DNA of 49,772 nt from UBA3537 sp965658025 (GTDB lineage: Bacteria > Bacteroidota > Bacteroidia > Flavobacteriales > Flavobacteriaceae), in the NCBI GenBank assembly GCA_965658025.1, contig CBFHQL010000012.1, positions 1 through 49,772 on the forward strand, given 5' to 3'. The position numbers and the translations under genes were made by a program. The number at the start of each line of letters is the position of its first letter. Positions within the stretch are counted from its first letter, which is position 1. Under the pieces are notes generated by a model. It had not been told where the DNA came from. It did not search any database and saw nothing but the letters and a program-made list of their open reading frames with translations. This document shows positions 1 to 8,143 of this stretch, piece by piece.

Positions 1-237
1 TGTAGCGAATACCGTTACCGGCTTAGTCCTTCCCTATTCGTGCACAGCATCATAGACGCTGGCTACATGCAAGATGCTGAAAGCAACGATGAACAACTTT
101 ATGGTTTTGGCTTTGGTTTTGGCCTTCGAACCAATGCTGGGCTTTTGCGTTTTAATTATGCCAATGGCAAACCCAAATACCAAACTTTTAACTTTTCGAA
201 TTCCAAAATTCATTTAAGCTTAACCACTACTTTTTAA
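1..237 (+). CDS. C-terminal end of an Omp85/BamA-like outer-membrane beta-barrel protein (5' truncated)
   Basis: The reading frame is open from the first base, so only the last 78 residues of a longer gene are present. They alternate polar and hydrophobic residues, contain a Gly/Phe-rich strand (YGFGFGFGLR), an AGLLRFNYANG segment and a terminal Phe. This matches the last strands of Omp85-superfamily barrels (BamA/TamA-like), in which a final-strand aromatic residue serves as the assembly signal. The family call rests on recollection of flavobacterial homologues. A GTG lies at position 40, but a start there is unlikely because the frame continues upstream. The gene ends 118 bases before the first susC gene and no terminator hairpin with a T run follows it. 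Confidence 0.6.
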   Translation, partial: CSEYRYRLSPSLFVHSIIDAGYMQDAESNDEQLYGFGFGFGLRTNAGLLRFNYANGKPKYQTFNFSNSKIHLSLTTTF

Positions 238-254
238 TTCAAACACTCAAAAAG

Positions 255-282
255 GTTAAACAACTGTTAAAGATATGTTAAA
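255..282 (+). repeat. Three GTTAAA direct repeats with exact 11-base period upstream of susC1
   Basis: GTTAAA occurs at 255-260, 266-271 and 277-282, so each copy begins 11 bases after the last, close to one DNA helical turn. The block lies 74-101 bases upstream of the susC start at 356. It sits inside a longer inverted repeat with arms AAACACT (241-247) and AGTGTTT (287-293). Same-face direct repeats of this kind are typical of regulator binding sites, but no regulator is known here. No convincing TAnnTTTG box was found between this block and the start codon. Confidence 0.4.
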
Positions 283-355
283 AAACAGTGTTTTTAGGGA
301 TTGAATTAACTTTTATTTAAGAATTTAGTCCAAACTAATTAAAAACTCAAATTAT

Positions 356-3300
356 ATGAAACCCAAATTTACGATGATCTTAATGCTTTTGGCATTAAGC
401 GTGCAAATGGTGTTTGCACAACAAAAAACAGTTTCAGGAACCGTATCGGACGAAAATGGATTGCCCCTGCCGGGTGCAACAGTCATTCGTGCAGGAACAA
501 GTTCTGGAACCTCAACCGATTTTGACGGAAAGTACCAATTATCAGCCAACGTTGGCGATGTTCTAGAAATTAGTTATGTGGGCTATGCCACGCAATCGGT
601 AACGGTAGGAGCATCCAATACCTATGATGCACAACTTCAGACAGACAACACGCTCGATGAAGTGGTCGTTACAGGATATACGAGCCAAAAAAGGTCAGAT
701 GTTACTGGGTCAATTGTGAGTGTAGGTGAAGAAGAAATTCAGTCCTTAGTCACTGCAACCGTTGACCAAGCTTTACAAGGGAAAATATCTGGTCTAGCCA
801 TTACTGCTAACTCTGGAACACCAGGGTCTACATCTCAGATTAGAATACGTGGAATCAGCTCAATAACTGCTGGAAACGAACCGCTTTATGTTATTGACGG
901 TGTTCCAGTAAACAATGACAATGTTTCTGACTCAAGTGCCACGTCATTCTTGTCTTCAATTGCAGGTTTGGACAGCAACAACATCAAGTCTGTTACTGTA
1001 CTCAAGGACGCATCATCTACATCTCAATATGGTGCTCGTGGTGCCAATGGGGTCATTTTGATTACAACTAAAGATGGACAACAAGGAAAAACCAGATTTT
1101 CGTTTACAAGTTCTTATGGGGTACAAAATGACGCTGTAAAGGGACCAGTACCCTTAACAGCAGCACAACGCCTTGAGCTACATGCTGAAGCTTACTTTAA
1201 TGACGGTTATTTCCCAACAACGGAAGATGCTACAGCTTATTTGCTCAACACCTCAACATACAAGAGCTGGGATGAAGATGGAAGACCAGAAGCTAACTGG
1301 AAAGAAATTGTTAGAAATCCTGATGCACCAATATATCAAGCTAACTTTTCTGCGAGTGGTGGAAACGAAGGACACACATTTTACACCTCACTGGGGTATA
1401 TGGAACAAGAAGGAACAGTGATAGGTTCTTCATTTGAAAGAATATCTGGTGCCATTAACTTTACCAAGAGGATCACTGACAAAATTGAATTTTCAACCAA
1501 AAACTCAGCATCTTATTCCTATCAAGATGCTTTTCTCGAAAGAAGTGCATATTTTGAAGGCGCAAGAAGTTCTATTTTCTTCCAAAGTCCTTTGAGGCAA
1601 CCGTACAACACAGATCGTTCCATTAATGAATTTGGTGGTTCCTTGCCAAACGCACTCTACATCACAAAAGAAAATATAAACGACAACAGATACACCAGAT
1701 TAATGTCTAACAACACTTTACGCTGGGACATAAATGACAAATTAACTTTGGGCACAAGATTTAATGTAGATTATCAAATTTACAATTCTAGAGAATATTC
1801 CAATAGAAATTATGGCTATGGAGCTGAAACTGAAGGGGATGCTAGCCAATACATGCGCAACAATGTCTACTATGTATTTCAAAATTTCTTGGAATATAAT
1901 TTCGAAATCAATCCTGATCATGTTTTTGATTTTACCTTATTACATGAATACCAATCCAACAGATATTATTATCTCGGAGCTTTTGGCCAAAATTTCCCAG
2001 ATGATGGATTATTTAATTTAGATAATTTAGGAAAAATCGTTTCCGCTAATTCTTCTGTAAATGATTTTTATCAAGCTTCTTATTTAGGATTACTCAGCTA
2101 TAAACTATTTGACAGCCGCTATGTACTCAACTTATCTTACCGAAGAGAAGGAAGTTCACTATTTAGTAAAAAGAACCGATGGGGTGATTTTTGGTCTGTT
2201 GGAGGGGCTTGGAATTTAGACCGAGAGCCCTTTTTGGCAGATTCTAATGTAATAAATACCCTAAAACTTAGAGCATCTTATGGAACAACAGGAAACTCGC
2301 AAATTAGCCAAAACCAATTTCAAGCCCTATTTGCATTTGATGGTGCTTACGCAGGAGAAGGCGCACAAGACGTTGATACTTTTGGCAACGAGGATTTATC
2401 ATGGGAAAAAAATACAACTCTAGATTTAGGTGTTGACTTTGTCCTTTTAGACAATTTATTTACGGGAAGTATTGGCTATTTTAACAGAGACACATCAGAC
2501 CTATTGTTGAATGTTCCATTGTCGTTAACATCAGGCTTTTCCAGCCAAACTCGAAATGTAGGCGCGGTAAACAACAAAGGAATTGAAGCAGAACTAACCG
2601 CTAACATCATTCAAAGTGATGATTTAAATTTATCCATTGGCGGTAATGTAAGTTCTATCCAAAATGAAGTTACTAAGCTTGCATTAAAACCAGACGGTAC
2701 TGAAAGAACCATCACAACGACCAGAACAAAAATTGAGTCTGGTCACCCCATCAGAGAATGGTTTATGCCTACATGGGCAGGGGTTAATCCTCAGACTGGT
2801 GAAGAAGAATGGTATATAAATGGCGTTGACGGAGCCAAAACCACAAACTTTAACGATGCAGAGCGCGTATATCAAGGCGGAAATGCCATACCAAAGGTCA
2901 CTGCTGGATTAAATTTTCATGTTGACTTTAAAGGGTTCTTTTTGGATGCATCAACTTATTACGCAGGTGGTCACAAAGTATACGAAGGTTGGCACCGTTA
3001 TACCAACCAACCCAATGGGTTTACATTTGCATTTCAAGGATTGTCATCACTTTTGGACCGTTGGCAAAAACCAGGTGATATTGCTAGAAATGGTAAATAC
3101 ACTTCTGGATTTACACCTTGGGAACGACACTCCAAGTACCTTTACGATGGTGATTTCCTAAGATTACGAACCGCTCAATTGGGCTACGACTTTAAAGACA
3201 AGTTTGAGCACCTTGGGATCACCAACCTTAGAGTGTTTTTTAGAGGGAATAATTTATGGACTTGGGTAAAAGACAAAAACCTTCATTATGACCCAGAGGT

Positions 3301-3376
3301 TGATTTAGGTGGTGAAACTGGTCTTGAAACCCCACCATCAAAGTCAGTCTCATTTGGTTTAACATTAAATTTTTAA
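356..3376 (+). CDS. SusC/RagA-family TonB-linked outer membrane importer
   Basis: A 1006-residue protein of the usual SusC length. A signal peptide covers about residues 1-21 (cleavage near VFA|QQ). A carboxypeptidase-regulatory-like beta domain follows (about 25-95, with GTVSDENGLPLPGATV and SYVGYATQ), then a canonical TonB box DEVVVTGY at 101-108, a plug domain (RIRGISS, LYVIDGVPV, SVTVLKDASS, GARGANGVILITT) and a long beta-barrel ending in FGLTLNF. It should form the TonB-energised outer-membrane channel beneath a SusD lid and import oligomeric nutrients. The susD partner begins 4 bases after its stop. SusC family membership is certain, but substrate cannot be read from sequence; the downstream secreted protease suggests peptides. 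Confidence 0.93.
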   Translation: MKPKFTMILMLLALSVQMVFAQQKTVSGTVSDENGLPLPGATVIRAGTSSGTSTDFDGKYQLSANVGDVLEISYVGYATQSVTVGASNTYDAQLQTDNTLDEVVVTGYTSQKRSDVTGSIVSVGEEEIQSLVTATVDQALQGKISGLAITANSGTPGSTSQIRIRGISSITAGNEPLYVIDGVPVNNDNVSDSSATSFLSSIAGLDSNNIKSVTVLKDASSTSQYGARGANGVILITTKDGQQGKTRFSFTSSYGVQNDAVKGPVPLTAAQRLELHAEAYFNDGYFPTTEDATAYLLNTSTYKSWDEDGRPEANWKEIVRNPDAPIYQANFSASGGNEGHTFYTSLGYMEQEGTVIGSSFERISGAINFTKRITDKIEFSTKNSASYSYQDAFLERSAYFEGARSSIFFQSPLRQPYNTDRSINEFGGSLPNALYITKENINDNRYTRLMSNNTLRWDINDKLTLGTRFNVDYQIYNSREYSNRNYGYGAETEGDASQYMRNNVYYVFQNFLEYNFEINPDHVFDFTLLHEYQSNRYYYLGAFGQNFPDDGLFNLDNLGKIVSANSSVNDFYQASYLGLLSYKLFDSRYVLNLSYRREGSSLFSKKNRWGDFWSVGGAWNLDREPFLADSNVINTLKLRASYGTTGNSQISQNQFQALFAFDGAYAGEGAQDVDTFGNEDLSWEKNTTLDLGVDFVLLDNLFTGSIGYFNRDTSDLLLNVPLSLTSGFSSQTRNVGAVNNKGIEAELTANIIQSDDLNLSIGGNVSSIQNEVTKLALKPDGTERTITTTRTKIESGHPIREWFMPTWAGVNPQTGEEEWYINGVDGAKTTNFNDAERVYQGGNAIPKVTAGLNFHVDFKGFFLDASTYYAGGHKVYEGWHRYTNQPNGFTFAFQGLSSLLDRWQKPGDIARNGKYTSGFTPWERHSKYLYDGDFLRLRTAQLGYDFKDKFEHLGITNLRVFFRGNNLWTWVKDKNLHYDPEVDLGGETGLETPPSKSVSFGLTLNF

Positions 3377-3380
3377 AATC

Positions 3381-4775
3381 ATGAAGAAAATAAAACAAAA
3401 CATAAAAACAGTCTTGGTTTTAGCAGGGCTAATTATTTTAAGTGGTTGCTCAACGGATGATCTTGAGCCCACCTTAGCACAAAAAAAGAGTGTAGAAGGC
3501 AGCATCACTTCTGTGAATAACCTTTATGGTTTAATTAAAGGCGCTCACAATGTACTGACGGCCGCTGGATATTATGGTCGAGCTGTTATTGCCACCAACG
3601 AAGTACGCAGTGACAATTGCTTTTCCAATGGAAACTCTGGGCGTTTTTCAACCCAAGCAGAATTCAAATACAACAATACGACGGACTTTATTTGGAACAA
3701 TGCTTACTATTTGATAGCCAATGTGAATATTATTATCAATACGGATTTGGGTACACTTTCTGGCAATCAAGATTATGGGAAACACATCCAAGGGCAAGCG
3801 CTTATACTAAGAGCACTTGGACATTATGACCTTTTACGGACATTTGGACAACAACATGCTGCAACCAGTGGAAACCTCGGAGTACCAATCGTAAAACAAT
3901 TCAAAGGCGAAGAGTTTCCAGCAAGAAACACCATTACTGAAGTCAAAAACGCGATCTATGAAGACTTAGAAGATGCTTTTGCGATGATGAATGAGTCATT
4001 TGACACTTCAAAAGTCCTTGTGTCAAAATTCTCGGCTAAAGCACTAGAATCTAGGGTTGCCCTCTACTTTGGGGATTGGGAAAGAGCACGAGATGCCGCC
4101 AAAGAAGTAATTGATAATGGAGGATACAGCATCGTATCTAGCGCCTCGTTTGTGTCCAGTTGGACCACTAAACAAAACGACAACTCAATCTTTGAGTTAG
4201 CGTTTGCTAGCGATGATGCGCTTGGTAGTAATTCCCTACAATATATTTACAGATTTCCAGGTGATGCACCTGCTGGATATGGAGATGTAGAAGTTGAATC
4301 AAGTGTTATTAACCTATTTGAAGCCACAGATGTAAGAAAGGATATTTTGGGCTACCAAGACTCAGGGACTCGTTTAAGAAACATGGGGAAATATCCTGAT
4401 ACCGCAACGGGAACCGATAATATTCCTTTAATTCGTTATGAGGAAGTGGTCTTGAATTATGCTGAAGCGTTGTTTGAACTAAATAATGCAGACCCAATGG
4501 CCTTGACAAATTTGAATTTAATCACATCAAACCGAGGGGCTAGTGCGTATGCAGCAGCAACCAAGGATAATATCTTACTTGAGCGCAGAAAAGAACTTAT
4601 GTTTGAGGGCTTTAGGTTTGATGATATGATGAGAACAGGTAAAGACGTTGTAGTTTTAGGTTCAAATCAGAATGTTATTGAAACTTTGGCATACCCAAAT
4701 GACAAGTTTGCCTATCCAATTGATATCGCTGAAATGGATGCCAATTCAAATATGGTTCAAAATGCAGGGTATTAA
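3381..4775 (+). CDS. SusD/RagB-family surface nutrient-binding lipoprotein
   Basis: 464 residues with a lipoprotein signal: a hydrophobic stretch and lipobox LSGC, with Cys23 as the lipidated residue. Acidic residues follow the Cys (CSTDDLE), which resembles the Bacteroidota surface-export signal for lipoproteins. SusD hallmarks include the RALGHYDLLRTFGQ helix, typical of the TPR-like scaffold, and near the C-terminus RRKELMFEGFRFDDMMR. It should cap the preceding SusC, from which it is separated by 4 bases, and bind ligand at the cell surface. A strong intrinsic terminator follows, so susC1-susD1 probably form a self-contained two-gene transcript. Confidence 0.92.
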   Translation: MKKIKQNIKTVLVLAGLIILSGCSTDDLEPTLAQKKSVEGSITSVNNLYGLIKGAHNVLTAAGYYGRAVIATNEVRSDNCFSNGNSGRFSTQAEFKYNNTTDFIWNNAYYLIANVNIIINTDLGTLSGNQDYGKHIQGQALILRALGHYDLLRTFGQQHAATSGNLGVPIVKQFKGEEFPARNTITEVKNAIYEDLEDAFAMMNESFDTSKVLVSKFSAKALESRVALYFGDWERARDAAKEVIDNGGYSIVSSASFVSSWTTKQNDNSIFELAFASDDALGSNSLQYIYRFPGDAPAGYGDVEVESSVINLFEATDVRKDILGYQDSGTRLRNMGKYPDTATGTDNIPLIRYEEVVLNYAEALFELNNADPMALTNLNLITSNRGASAYAAATKDNILLERRKELMFEGFRFDDMMRTGKDVVVLGSNQNVIETLAYPNDKFAYPIDIAEMDANSNMVQNAGY

Positions 4776-4802
4776 TTAAATCATAAAAAATCATTATAAT
4801 AC

Positions 4803-4832
4803 AAAAACCACCCACTTGGGTGGTTTTTTTTT
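4803..4832 (+). terminator. Rho-independent terminator after susCD pair 1
   Basis: A 7-bp perfect stem (CCACCCA at 4808-4814, TGGGTGG at 4817-4823) with a 2-base loop as drawn is preceded by five A and followed by nine T (4824-4832). It starts 27 bases after the SusD stop, so it can terminate the first SusCD transcript and isolate it from the second pair. Confidence 0.9.
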
Positions 4833-4959
4833 GTAGTCATTTTTGTTGTTACAAACACTAAGTTGTTGATTTTTAGTGCATAAAGACTGGAGGTTATGTA
4901 TTTGTGCTCATTCCATAATGTTTAATCTAATATAAGTATTCATTAACAATACGCCTTGA

Positions 4960-4979
4960 AACACTTATTATATAGTGTT
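4960..4979. repeat. AACACT-N8-AGTGTT inverted repeat upstream of susC2
   Basis: A perfect 6-base inverted repeat with an 8-base AT spacer, about 100 bases upstream of the susC2 start. The same arm sequences (as AAACACT and AGTGTTT, but much further apart) flank the GTTAAA repeats upstream of susC1. It could be an operator half-site pair, although AT-rich sequence produces such short palindromes by chance. Confidence 0.35.
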
Positions 4980-5017
4980 AAATGTTTAATTATTTGGCCT
5001 TTTTTTGAAACAAAAAA

Positions 5018-5048
5018 TTGGTTTTTTGAGTTTTTATCATCACATTTG
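5018..5048 (+). promoter_or_regulatory. Candidate flavobacterial promoter for susC2
   Basis: TTG at 5018-5020, a 20-base spacer, then CACATTTG at 5041-5048. The Bacteroidota consensus is TTG, 17-23 bases, TAnnTTTG, so the -7 box has one mismatch (C for T at its first base). It lies 28 bases upstream of the ATG at 5077. Confidence 0.4.
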
Positions 5049-5076
5049 TGGGGACTAATTCAAATAATTAACAAAA

Positions 5077-8000
5077 ATGAAAACAAAGTTTAGTGTAATG
5101 CTAATGCTATTGTTAGTGTTGGCAGTGCAAATTTCTTTTGCACAAAACAAAAATGTTTCAGGAACTGTTTCGGACGATGATGGGTTGCCTCTACCAGGTG
5201 CAACAGTCGTAATTGACGGAACATCAACTGGAGTTTCAACCGATTTTGATGGTAACTATTCTATTTCTGCTAGCGTAGGCGACGTGCTTGTCTTTAGCTA
5301 TGTAGGATATGCCAATCAGTCGCAAACAGTTGGAGCAAGTGACATAATTAATGTTTCTTTGGCGCAAGACAATGCATTAGAGGAAGTTATTATTGAGGCG
5401 TATTCAAACAATGCCATCAGTAAAGAAAAATCAGTATCGGCGATTACAACACTCTCTGCTGAGTCTGTGGAATCAAGACCTAATGCTTCTGTAGTTCAGA
5501 TGCTTCAAGGTCAAGTACCTGGTTTGAATATCGGTACAGGTTCTGGTCAGCCAGGAGCTAATAGTTTGATTATCCTAAGGGGTGTTGGTTCTATCAATGG
5601 TAACATCGAACCACTTTTTATTGTTGATGGTGTTCCAGTGGATGAAGATAACTTTAGAAGTATCAACAACGCTGACGTCGCTACGATTTCTATTCTTAAG
5701 GATGCTTCTGCTTCTTCATTGTATGGAAGTAGAGGAGCAAATGGTGCGATTATCATAACAACTAAAAAAGGAAGATACGGTGCAAGTTTAGAAGTGAATT
5801 ATAAATCTCAATATGGTTTTTCTCAACTTCCAACTGCAAACTTTGACATCATGAATTCCCGTCAAAAACTAGAACTTGATCGTTCTCTTGGTCAAGGGGT
5901 AGGAAATGGACTCTCTGATCAAGCTCTAAATGCTTTGGCAAACCAAACCAATACCGACTGGTCAGACGTATTTTTTAGAAATGGTACTACCAATTCTCAC
6001 AACATAAGCATTTCTTCAGGATCTGATAAAACTAATTCTTATTCATCATTTAACTATTTTGAGCAAGAAGGTGTTACGCGAAGAAGTAGCCTACAAAGAT
6101 TCTCTTTTAGAAATAATTTCAATGGTAAAAGTGAAGATGAGAAGTTTAACTACTCATCATCAATCACAGCCAATTACAGCACAAGTGATTTTATTCAAAA
6201 TGAAGGTACTGGTAATTTATCAAACCCTTTCTTGGTTCCTTATGTTGCTTTGCCTTATTACTCTCAGTACAACCCAGATGGAACATTAAATACTGTTGGT
6301 TCTGGTGAAGACAGCTTTGCAAATACACCATACACATCTTTAAACAATACAATCCTTAATACGAATCTTCAAGAGGAAGTGAAGTTTATTGGAAACGTTA
6401 GAGCCAATTATGAATTTGCTACCAACCTCACTGCAGGAATTTCTTTTGGTGTAGACTACACTCAAATAACTAGTAAATTCATAGAAGATCCTCAAAGTAT
6501 TTACGGACAGGGAGCTGTAGCTTCAGGAGATGCAGAATTTCAAGGAAATCATTATGAGTCATTTTTTAGAGATGTTCGATTCAACAATATTGTGAGTTTA
6601 AATTACAATAAAGTATTTGATGACAAGCACACATTAGACTTAACAGGATATTTAGAATTTAGTAAGTCGCACTCCAATTCATTTTCTATGGATCAATTTG
6701 GTCTAAACCCCAAGCTTGTAGGAAACGGAGCTGCGTTTATTCCAGGGGATACCTATGAAGATTTAAATGAAGATGGTGTAATCGATGGCGCTGCAGAATT
6801 TCCATACATTCCTTCAGTAGCTTCAAGCGAAGTTGAAGTCGGATTGTTCTCCTATTTTGGAGTTCTAAAGTATGACTACGATGGACGATACGGTTTACAA
6901 GCATCATGGAGACGAGATGCATCTTCAAGGTTTACTCAATCTAACAAATGGGCAACGTTTTATTCTGTCTCTGGTCGATGGAATATCCACAAAGAAGATT
7001 TTATGCAAAATAACACCTTCTTTGATAACCTTAAGTTGAGAGTGTCTTATGGTACTTCAGGAAACGACCGAATTACAGGATCTTACTACGGAGGAACCAC
7101 ACAAACTTATGACCTTTACGGACAAGGTTCTGGTTACAACAACACGGTAGCATACTATGCCTCTTCGATTGCTAATGCTGATTTGAAATGGGAAACCTCA
7201 AATCAGTTTAATATTGGTTTAGACTTCTCAATCCTTAACCGTAAATTAAGCGGTAGTATTGATGTTTATGACAAAAATACAGAAGATTTATTTCAGTCTT
7301 TCCCAATATCAAGTATTAATGGGACGAATGCAATTCAAGCAAACATAGGTTCAATGAACAACAAAGGAGCCGAAGTTTCATTGAATTGGCAAGCCATAAA
7401 CAGTGGGGATTTTTCGTTATCAGTATTTGCTAACGGTTCTTACAACAAAAACGAAATCACGAAGCTACCTAATGGAGAAAATGTTGACAATGGTGGTAGA
7501 ACTATTTTATCAGAAGGTCAACCTATCGGATCGTTTTTTGCGGTTAGATGGGCCGGTGTAAACCCTGCCAACGGTCAAAACCTTTATTACGATATTGATG
7601 GTAATGTAACTGACGTTTATTCAGAAGATGACAGAGTCTTTATTGATAAAGCTATTTATCCTACATACCAAGGAGGTTTTGGATTTAATAGTAGCTGGAA
7701 AAACTTTTCTTTAGATACTCAATTTTCATTTGTAGCTGACATTTACAGAAACAATGGTAGTTTAGGAGTTATTGAAGATCCTACACTGACAGGTCTTTCT
7801 AATTCATCTACAAGTCTTCTTGAAGCTTGGCAACAGCCAGGAGATGTAACCCATATTCCTGCACTATCTACAGAGTCTATAAGAAATAGATTGACTGATC
7901 GCTATATTGAAGATGCCTCATTTTTAAGATTAAGAAATATTACTCTTGGTTACAATTTCGAAAATCTTCTCAATGAAAATTCACCAATAAGTAAAATAAA

Positions 8001-8139
8001 AATATTTGTACAAGCAGAAAACCTAATTACGTGGAGTAAATGGAGAGGTTGGGATCCAGAATCTAGCTTTAGATCAAGTGATTTCTTCGATTATCCAACT
8101 TCAAAAATATTCACTGTAGGTCTTGATGTTAATTTTTAA
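5077..8139 (+). CDS. SusC/RagA-family TonB-linked outer membrane importer (second copy)
   Basis: 1020 residues. Signal peptide about 1-22 (SFA|QN), carboxypeptidase-regulatory-like domain (GTVSDDDGLPLPGATV, FSYVGYANQ), TonB-box region EEVIIEAY at 102-109, plug domain (IILRGVGSI, LFIVDGVPV, ISILKDASAS, GSRGANGAIIITTKKG) and C-terminal barrel ending in FTVGLDVNF. The first 100 residues are very like those of the upstream SusC, whereas plug and barrel differ much more, as expected for two importers with different ligands. The TonB box departs from the common EVVVTGY form, ending in IIEAY. The SusD partner starts 4 bases after the stop, exactly the spacing of the first pair. Confidence 0.93.
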   Translation: MKTKFSVMLMLLLVLAVQISFAQNKNVSGTVSDDDGLPLPGATVVIDGTSTGVSTDFDGNYSISASVGDVLVFSYVGYANQSQTVGASDIINVSLAQDNALEEVIIEAYSNNAISKEKSVSAITTLSAESVESRPNASVVQMLQGQVPGLNIGTGSGQPGANSLIILRGVGSINGNIEPLFIVDGVPVDEDNFRSINNADVATISILKDASASSLYGSRGANGAIIITTKKGRYGASLEVNYKSQYGFSQLPTANFDIMNSRQKLELDRSLGQGVGNGLSDQALNALANQTNTDWSDVFFRNGTTNSHNISISSGSDKTNSYSSFNYFEQEGVTRRSSLQRFSFRNNFNGKSEDEKFNYSSSITANYSTSDFIQNEGTGNLSNPFLVPYVALPYYSQYNPDGTLNTVGSGEDSFANTPYTSLNNTILNTNLQEEVKFIGNVRANYEFATNLTAGISFGVDYTQITSKFIEDPQSIYGQGAVASGDAEFQGNHYESFFRDVRFNNIVSLNYNKVFDDKHTLDLTGYLEFSKSHSNSFSMDQFGLNPKLVGNGAAFIPGDTYEDLNEDGVIDGAAEFPYIPSVASSEVEVGLFSYFGVLKYDYDGRYGLQASWRRDASSRFTQSNKWATFYSVSGRWNIHKEDFMQNNTFFDNLKLRVSYGTSGNDRITGSYYGGTTQTYDLYGQGSGYNNTVAYYASSIANADLKWETSNQFNIGLDFSILNRKLSGSIDVYDKNTEDLFQSFPISSINGTNAIQANIGSMNNKGAEVSLNWQAINSGDFSLSVFANGSYNKNEITKLPNGENVDNGGRTILSEGQPIGSFFAVRWAGVNPANGQNLYYDIDGNVTDVYSEDDRVFIDKAIYPTYQGGFGFNSSWKNFSLDTQFSFVADIYRNNGSLGVIEDPTLTGLSNSSTSLLEAWQQPGDVTHIPALSTESIRNRLTDRYIEDASFLRLRNITLGYNFENLLNENSPISKIKIFVQAENLITWSKWRGWDPESSFRSSDFFDYPTSKIFTVGLDVNF

Positions 8140-8143
8140 AAAA

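Larger units (their letters stand above)
4833..5076 (+). other. Intergenic regulatory region upstream of susC2
   Basis: About 244 non-coding bases between the terminator and the second susC. Two inverted repeats with related arms are visible: CACTAA at 4856-4861 with TTAGTG at 4873-4878, and AACACT at 4960-4965 with AGTGTT at 4974-4979. A GTTAAA lies at 4977-4982, the same hexamer that is repeated upstream of susC1. A weak promoter candidate lies nearer the gene. No small ORF or RNA gene is convincing here. The shared AACACT/AGTGTT and GTTAAA words suggest common control of both susC genes; this is inferred. Confidence 0.4.

Noticed and set aside
18..237. A short independent gene starting at GTG 40
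   Set aside because: The frame is open to the first base of the window and the residues are strands of a beta-barrel C-terminus, so it is a truncated gene.
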